NCBI GenBank assembly: GCA_021613375.1 | Contig: CM038721.1 | Span: forward strand, 2,740,486 to 2,804,485 | From: Megaleporinus macrocephalus | Taxonomy: Eukaryota > Chordata > Actinopteri > Characiformes > Anostomidae | Direction of reading: 5' to 3' | Length of the DNA stretch: 64,000 nucleotides | Shown here: in pieces, positions 57,535-64,000 of the stretch | Layout of the letters: every line of letters begins with the position of its first letter | Numbering within the stretch: position 1 is the first letter of the stretch | The notes under the pieces: generated by a model | Told to the model about the DNA's origin: nothing | The model's database searches: none | The model's input: the letters and a program-made list of their open reading frames with translations, nothing else | Program-made: the position numbers and the translations under genes

Positions 57535-59870
57535 AGAACTGCTGCACTGTTTAAGGTGGACTGGAAAAATTACAACAAAGAAGCTGGACAGGTAGACTGA
57601 GGAGCCGGCGTGAAACTGCTGCACCGTTTAAGGTGGAACAGGAACATTTGAACAAGATGCCAAGGTAGCCTGACTGCAGCAACATTTAAGGTGGAACATG
57701 ACAATTCAAACAAGCAGCTGAGGTGCCAGAAAGTAGCCTAACTGCTGCTACATTTAAGGTGGAACATGACAATTCAAACAAGCAGCTGAGGTGCCAGAAA
57801 GTAGCCTAACTGCTGCTACATTTAAGGTGGAACATGACAATTCAAACAAGCAGCTGAGGTGCCAGAAAGTAGCCTAACTGCTGCTACATTTAAGGTGGAA
57901 CATGACAATTCAAACAAGCAGCTGAGGTGCCAGAAAGTAGTCTAACTGCTGCTACATTTAAGGTGGAACATGACAATTCAAACAAGCAGCTGAGGTGCCA
58001 GAAAGTAGCCTAACTGCTGCTACATTTAAGGTGGAACATGACAATTCAAACAAGCAGCTGAGGTGCCAGAAAGTAGTCTAACTGCTGCTACATTTAAGGT
58101 GGAATGGGAAAATCACAACAAAGAAGCTGGACAGGTAGACTGAAGAGCCAGCATGGAACTGCTGCACTATTTAAGGTGGAACAGGAACATTTGAACAAGA
58201 CGCCAAGGTAGCCTAACTGCTGCAACATTTAAGGTGAAACATGACAATTCAAATAAGAAGCTGAGGTGCCAGAAATTAGCCTAACTCCTGTGCCATTTAA
58301 GGTGGAATGGGAAAACTACAATAGAGAAGCTGGACAGGTAGACTGAGGAGCCGGCATGGAACTGTGGCACTATTTAAGGTGGAACGGGAAAATTTGAACA
58401 AAAGGCTGGACAGGTAGATGAGGAGCCAGCATGGAACTGTTGAACCGTTTCAGGTGGAATGGGAAACTTTGAACAAGATGCTGATGTGCCAGAATGTAGC
58501 CTAATTGCTGCGGCATTTAAGATGGAATGGAGCGAAGAAGCAGCAAAGAAGCTGGACAGGTAGACTGAGGAGCCAGCATGGAACTGCTGCACCATTTAAG
58601 GTGGTACAGGAAAATTTAAACAAAATGCCGAGGTGCCAAAATGTTGGATAACTGCTGCAACATTTAAGGTGGAATGGGAAAGTTGAGAAGAAGCTAGACA
58701 GGTAGCCTGAGGAGACGGCATGGAACTGCTGCAGTTCTTAAGGTTAAACAAGAACTTGTGCCAGAAAGTAGCCTAACTGCTGCAGCATTTAAGGTGGAAC
58801 ATGACAATTCAAACAAGAAGCTGAGATGTCAGAATGTAGCTTAACTGTTGCAGCATTTAAGGTGGAACATGACAATTCAAACAAGAAGCTGAGGTGCCAG
58901 AAAGTAGCCTAACTGCTGCAGCATTTAAGGTGGAACATGACAATTCAAACAAGAAGCTGAGATGTCAGAATGTAGCTTAACTGCTGCAGCATTTAAGGTG
59001 GAACATGATAGTTTGAACTAGAATCTGAGGTGCCAGAATGTAGCCTAACTGCTTCAACATTTATAGTGGAACATGACAATTCAAACAAGAACCTGTGGTG
59101 CCTGAATGTAGCCTAACTCCTTCAACATTTAAGGTGGAACATGACAATTCAAACAAGAACCTGTGGTGCCTGAATGTAGCCTAACTCCTTCAACATTTAA
59201 GGTGGAACATGACAATTCAAACAAGAACCTGTGGTGCCTGAATGTAGCCTAACTGCTTCAACATTTGAGGTGGAACATGATAGTTTGAACAAGCAGCTGA
59301 GGTGCCAGGATATAGCCGAACTGCTGCAGCATTTAAGGTGGAACATGACAATTCAAACAAGAAGCTGAGGTGCCAGAATGTAGCTGAACCGCTGCGGTAT
59401 TTAAGGAGGAACATGAAAACTCAAACAAGAAGCTGAGGTGCCAGAATGTAGCCTAACTGCTGCGGTATTTAAGGTGGAACATGACAATTCAAACAAGAAG
59501 CTGAGGTGCCAGAAAGTAGCCTAACTGCTGTAACATTTAAGGTGGAACATGATAGTTTGAACAAGCAGCTGAGGTTTCAGGATATAGCCGAACTGCTGCA
59601 GCATTTAAGGTGGAACATGACAATTCAAACAAGAAGCTGAGGTGCCAGAATGTAGCTTAACTGCCGCGGCATTTAAGGTGGAATGGGAAAATTACAACAA
59701 AAATGCGGAACAGGTAGACTGAGGAGCCAGCATGCTGCTGCACTATTTAAGGTGGAACATGACAGTTTGAACAAGAAGCTAAGATGCCAGAAAGTAGCCT
59801 AACAGCTGCAGCATTTAAGGTGGAACATGAAAATTCAAACAAGAAGCTGAGGTAAATTGGACAATTAAGC
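57535..59870. repeat. 68-bp minisatellite with TTTAAGGTGGAAC core, about 40 units
   Basis: The typical unit is ACATTTAAGGTGGAACATGA, CAATTCAAACAAGCAGCTGA, GGTGCCAGAAAGTAGCCTAA, CTGCTGCT. A second type carries GGTGGAATGGGAAAATTACAACAAAGAAGCTGG..GTAGACTGAGGAGCC, and the two types are interspersed. The core matches the 38-bp palindrome at 28405-28516. Confidence 0.95.
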
Positions 59871-60060
59871 CAGTTCAAATATCAAAATATCAGATACCTC
59901 CAGAATCGTATACTGCACCTTTAAGTGGTGTTTCTAAGCTCACCAATAGTTGATCTGTAAATGTTTCTGCTCGCTCTCTCTTTCTTTTTCTTTCTCTCTC
60001 TCCTTCCAATGGGTTTGTTTTGATTGTGCAAGCATGCTTCACTAGCAGTAAAGCACTTAG
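59871..60060. other. Unassigned DNA
   Basis: A CT-rich run (TCTCTCTTTCTTTTTCTTTC) lies near 59973-60003. Nothing else is recognised. Confidence 0.4.
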
Positions 60061-60850
60061 ACATATCTGTGTGCCTCATAGCAGAATGCAGCCAAATGCG
60101 AAATATTGAAATGGTGACAGTCTGACTTTCAAAAAAAGATCTGAATATGCTTTACTCCTCCTCTCGGACCGACGGACGTTGGGAAATTGAATTCTGCTCA
60201 ACTGAAAACAAAAAAAACAAACAAAACAGTGGACTATCTGGTTTGCTGTTGTCCATCCACCGCCAGCTGTTAGCTCAGACTGGCCTTCAATCACTGAAGC
60301 CTTTTCACTCGTCCTTGTAAATGTAAATACATGAATATAAATCTTGCAGTCTGTCTTGAGCTCACTTGCGATAACCCGGCCTGCTCCAGCCCACTCGCAC
60401 AGCGTGCACCCCCTCATCACGCTAACTGAGATCTCCATGTTATTCGCCGAACATGTTTTCAGTCAAGCCTTCAGACAGCAGTGGTTGGCTGAGGACGGAA
60501 AGATCCGGCTGCAAGTGGAAGCGTCTCAGCCATGCTGCTGTGTGCTCGTCCCTCATAATTACTGCTTTCAGCCCTCACTGCTCTGTGTGTCAGCAAGCTC
60601 CGAATGACCTTTCCGTGACCTTCCGCTCTGCAGAGTGCATTTCCAGACCACCTAAACCGCTTCAAGCTCTTGTGCCTTGTGTCTACATTCTGTGAAAAGC
60701 ATAAAGCTCACAAAACCTATGAAATAAATACACCTCGTAATAGCAGCTCACGCCTAATGAGAACTAGTCTGCATCCTTTGTCTGGAACCAGTTTTCGAGA
60801 CTAGCTCTCATTAGCCGCCAGCTACGTATTACATTTGCATATATCTGTTA
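60061..60850. other. Non-repetitive block, candidate conserved non-coding DNA
   Basis: Unique sequence of mixed GC lies between arrays and transposons. Overlapping short frames on both strands have no recognised family. AT-rich homeodomain-like cores (CATAATTACTGC, CTCATTAGCCGC) occur. Regulatory function is only a possibility. Confidence 0.3.
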
Positions 60851-60944
60851 TATCACAAAGTCTATTATAACGTTGTTCTTGCTGATACTGATATGAAATG
60901 TGAAGCTGTCTCTGTTGATCATGATCATTTATGCCAAGCCTATA

Positions 60945-62090
60945 CACCATCATTCAAAATTTGGGCACACCTACCCAGGTGTTTCTTATTTGTACTATAT
61001 TAATAGTAATAATATTAGTGAATAAGTGTGAAGAGATCAGAACTATAGAATAGTCGGTATGGAATTATTCCTGGAGCAGAATTAAACATCTGATTGTGTT
61101 TAAAGAATGTTTATAGTGTTTTTAGAAATGAGCTCATTTGCTCTGATGCAGGTTTACATACTTTGAACATTCTGACCAGCAGCTTCATGAGGAGCCACAT
61201 GAGCTGCTTCTCTAACAGGACTGGGTAGTTGACGTGACATGGCCTTTTTTTGGTCCAATGTGTCAAATATATGTAAATTATAGAAAAATATGTCAGAAAC
61301 TTTTGGTGATATTGTTCAGAAAGTGATGTTTTATATGAACCTATAGAGCATTCATGGGATTATCATGTGTCTTGACTGTCCCAAGCACATTTCACAAAGT
61401 TGGATTTTGTGACAGATTGGGAATAGTGCCAGCAAAGATGACAAGAATTTTGGTACAAAAAGGTATTCCCAAATTAATTTAAAGTATATTGAACGATTAT
61501 GAGTAAATGTCTTCCTGTGAGTGTTGATAAATTAAAATAATGCAAATGTAACATGTTTGCATGTGAGAAATGCTATACTTTTATATAGTAAAGATTAAGA
61601 ATCAGGATAAATAGACTTACATTATTACATTATACCCCTTTTTACACAATAATAATCTACAATCTACAATAATAAAATCTACAATACCACATATATATTT
61701 GGAAATATAAGTATATAAATATAAATATAAGTATATAAATATAAATATAAATAAAATACTTATATAAAATATAAGTTTGACAGTATATAACCCAGTGATT
61801 TACATTTGAGATTTTTTCTACTTTTTTTCAGCCAAATATGTCAACCACCCACATGCTGAGATCTTGTTCTGATAAACAGGTTTGGGAGTTTTAATGTATA
61901 TATATAAATATACATTCTCATTTTTACATTTAAATACAGTCAAATGTTTGTTTTAGTAATATTTGTGTACATGGGCTCCAGACTTTACTCGTCTTTCAAC
62001 ACATTCAGATCTAAATATCTTTATTATTATAACATATATATATATATATATATTCAGATAGCTGTGTCCAAACCTTTGACTAGTAGTGTT
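60945..62090. mobile_element. Tc1-type nonautonomous element, about 1.15 kb
   Basis: The left end ACACCATCATTCAAAATTTG plus GGCACACC and the right end GTGTCCAAACCTTTGACTAG plus TAGTGT are inverted relatives. The interior shares about 190 bp with 15008-15195 in inverted orientation. No transposase frame remains. Confidence 0.6.
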
Positions 62091-62112
62091 TATATAAAGG
62101 TCCTGAAAAACC

Positions 62113-62113
<1 letters not shown>

Positions 62114-62201
<88 letters not shown>
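62114..62201. repeat. TA microsatellite
   Basis: About 43 uninterrupted TA dinucleotides just beyond the Tc1-type element. Confidence 0.95.
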
Positions 62202-62203
<2 letters not shown>

Positions 62204-62855
62204 GTTCTGAACTGTAGCAGAGCATGCTTCGCTAACAGAGTGCTCTCGGCTCCTGCATTCTGGCACACAGAAATTAAATTCATTAAAGAGAATTACCCAG
62301 GAGGAAACACCCCCCACCCAAATGAATTTGAAGCTCAGGCTACACAGTCAGTCTCTGTCACTGGTTCTACGCCTGGTTTCTTCTAGCTAAGTCACAGCTT
62401 CATCCGTTTAGGCAGAAAGCTCTGAACTGGTCTCCAATGAACAGGCATAGGCAGTTTCCACCAGCATCAGGTGTTCGCCCAGATGGCTGACCATCTCAGA
62501 TGTCCTCAGTTAGCCTTTACATCCGGAGACAGCACAGACACCAACCTGCTGGGCTTCTGTAGGCTATTCGCTTTCTGAGAAAATGATATATTTATGTGGA
62601 CCGTATATATTCATTTCTTTGAAAAACCTTGACTAATAATAAATTAATAAATAGTAATGAATACTCAATACAACACATATACGAATAGGTCAGAGGTTCA
62701 CTGTGCAATACCGTGCATTACTAATCAATCCTGCATTAAATGAAATCAGGTGTGAAACCAAACTCTAGCTGGTTCTTCTAGCTGTAATTTTCTAACCAAG
62801 ACTTTGTAGTGACCTGCTGTTGGCTGGCTTGGACGTAGATGCATTTGAGAAGTGA
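62202..62855. other. Unassigned intergenic DNA
   Basis: No gene or repeat is recognised. Confidence 0.4.
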
Positions 62856-63200
62856 CCATGCATGAGTGTCAATGCATACAAGAACGTGACGGGAATGTCG
62901 CACTTGTGCTTTCCAGTAGTGCTGAATCCTGGTTCTTCCCTGCTTATGTGTTCAATAAAAGAGCATTCACTGAAAGCACTCACTGTACTGCAGTGCCACA
63001 CTGGTGTCAGAAGTGGGATTGCACCCCAAAGTGCTCTGGAAAGAACTCCGACAGATGCTGCAGAGGCCAGAGCTCCACCGAGGGCTGCGGAAAGAGAATC
63101 AGCTTCAAAAGAATTTAATGATGGCCCAATAGAAATGCTCTTAAATAGCTTTGAAACACTTATAGCACTATTAGTGACTGCTGCTCCAGGGGTCTAGCGT
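62856..63200 (+). mobile_element. Gypsy-like LTR end and primer-binding region
   Basis: GTGTTCAATAAAAGAGCATT is followed by GTGCCACAC and then TGGTGTCAGAAGTGGGATTG. This looks like an LTR 3' end with a polyadenylation signal and then a primer-binding site. The same junction appears on the minus strand at about 16320 and 16858. The following 190 bp could be leader or the start of gag, but no domain is recognised. Confidence 0.55.
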
Positions 63201-64000
63201 TCAGGGTGGGACCTTTCTGACGGTGAAGGATGACTCATCTGCCCATGTCCCTCTTTTCCATGTATCTGTAGACCAAATCATTTGTCTTTATAATTTGTCT
63301 TTGGGTTCTTAGGCACTGCACCCCCTACTATACTCTCCAGCTTCCCGCTCACTGAATATGCTCCTCTGACTGAACCTCCAGACGTGTTGGCTGGTGTCTT
63401 TCCCATAGATCCAAATGCAGATGTCGCTTTAGCCACTGTTTCTGTTGAAGCTCTAGCCAGTGGAACGGTCTTTGTGACTGCAACTCCTGCCATCTGTGTT
63501 CCTCTAATGAACCCTCGTTCAAAGTCCTCTGGCCATCTAGATCGGAACTCAAGGTCATGGGGGAACTACTCACCCAGTTCCAAAAGAGTTTGGACCAGCA
63601 TGTGAAATGCCAACAGAAAGCAGTGATCAGTAAATTCAGTTTGTTGTGTCTCGAATTGAAACAGTACAAAAACCAAATTCATGATGTTTTATGATGTTTA
63701 TCTTAAGAACTTCATTGTTATTATGTAAATATGCGCTCATTCGCCTGCAGCACTTTCCAAAAACGTTGGGACAGGATCATGTTTACCCGTGTGTTGCATC
63801 AGCTTTCCTTATAAACAGGACCTTGTAATACATGAAGACTCAATGAATAATGCATCAATCTTCGTTTTGTCTTCAGGCTTAAGCTGTGCCATCGCATGGG
63901 ACCCCCTCTTATCTATTTGTGAGCTTTATAAACACACATTTGCAGTAGAAGGGAGTTCTGGGCAGCATGCAGGTCAACATAGCACCAGCACTTTGTGTAC
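63201..64000. other. Unassigned DNA at the window end
   Basis: The segment may continue the Gypsy-like element: there are open stretches on both strands at 63350-63600, none with a recognised domain. From about 63758, AAAACGTTGGGACAGGATCA resembles a common fish repeat. The window ends in it. Confidence 0.35.

Noticed and set aside
56462..64000. Possible exons of DET1, the expected neighbour of MRPS11
   Set aside because: No matching coding segment was recognised. The gene may lie beyond the window.

Overview
The window looks like nuclear DNA from a teleost fish. The evidence is spliced vertebrate-type genes with GT-AG introns, teleost-style transposon remains (Tc1/mariner, hAT, L2 and Rex1/CR1-like LINEs, L1-type remnants, Gypsy LTR pieces), long CA/TA microsatellites and many minisatellites. 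An otophysan such as a characiform is possible from the style of the repeats, but this is only an impression. No bacterial gene, phage, CRISPR array, rRNA or tRNA gene was seen.

Two real protein-coding genes are present, head to head. On the minus strand is MRPL46 (mL46, mitochondrial large ribosomal subunit), with four coding exons at 31834-31583, 26620-26419, 21840-21670 and 20701-20451. They splice in phase to a predicted 291-residue protein. On the plus strand is MRPS11 (uS11m, mitochondrial small ribosomal subunit), with six coding exons at 32179-32258, 34698-34823, 36994-37092, 37265-37394, 40562-40627 and 56354-56461. They splice in phase to a predicted 202-residue protein. The start codons are 344 bp apart, so the genes share a bidirectional promoter region containing an E-box and a ZNF143-like site. 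Both products belong to the mitochondrial ribosome, and the same head-to-head pair is known in other vertebrates.

Layout: 1-20.4 kb is intergenic. It holds a foldback DNA element, a SINE-like copy, 60/30-bp arrays, two L2 LINE 3' ends, a hAT element carrying a 36-bp array, a 34-bp array, Gypsy LTR pieces and a 45-bp array. 20.45-31.8 kb is MRPL46, and introns 1 and 2 each carry a large array of the same 25-26-bp unit. 32.2-56.5 kb is MRPS11. Its introns contain a Tc1-type element, a 33-bp array, an AATAAA-rich array, nested MITEs, a LINE with an expanded 3' region, TA/TG tracts, a hAT element with target-site duplication, a 28-bp array inside a DNA element and a 50-bp stem-loop array. The last intron is 15.7 kb. 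56.5-64 kb is downstream: the MRPS11 3' UTR, a 68-bp array, a Tc1-type element and a Gypsy LTR end.

The main theme is tandem expansion of short segments. Several expansions sit inside identifiable transposons, and many fall within the introns of two short housekeeping genes. Most long open frames in the window come from such arrays and are not genes. Several non-repetitive, CpG-containing blocks (about 6.6-7.15, 17.2-17.9, 20.1-20.45, 40.0-40.5, 54.5-55.1 and 60.1-60.85 kb) may be conserved non-coding DNA, but this cannot be tested from one sequence.
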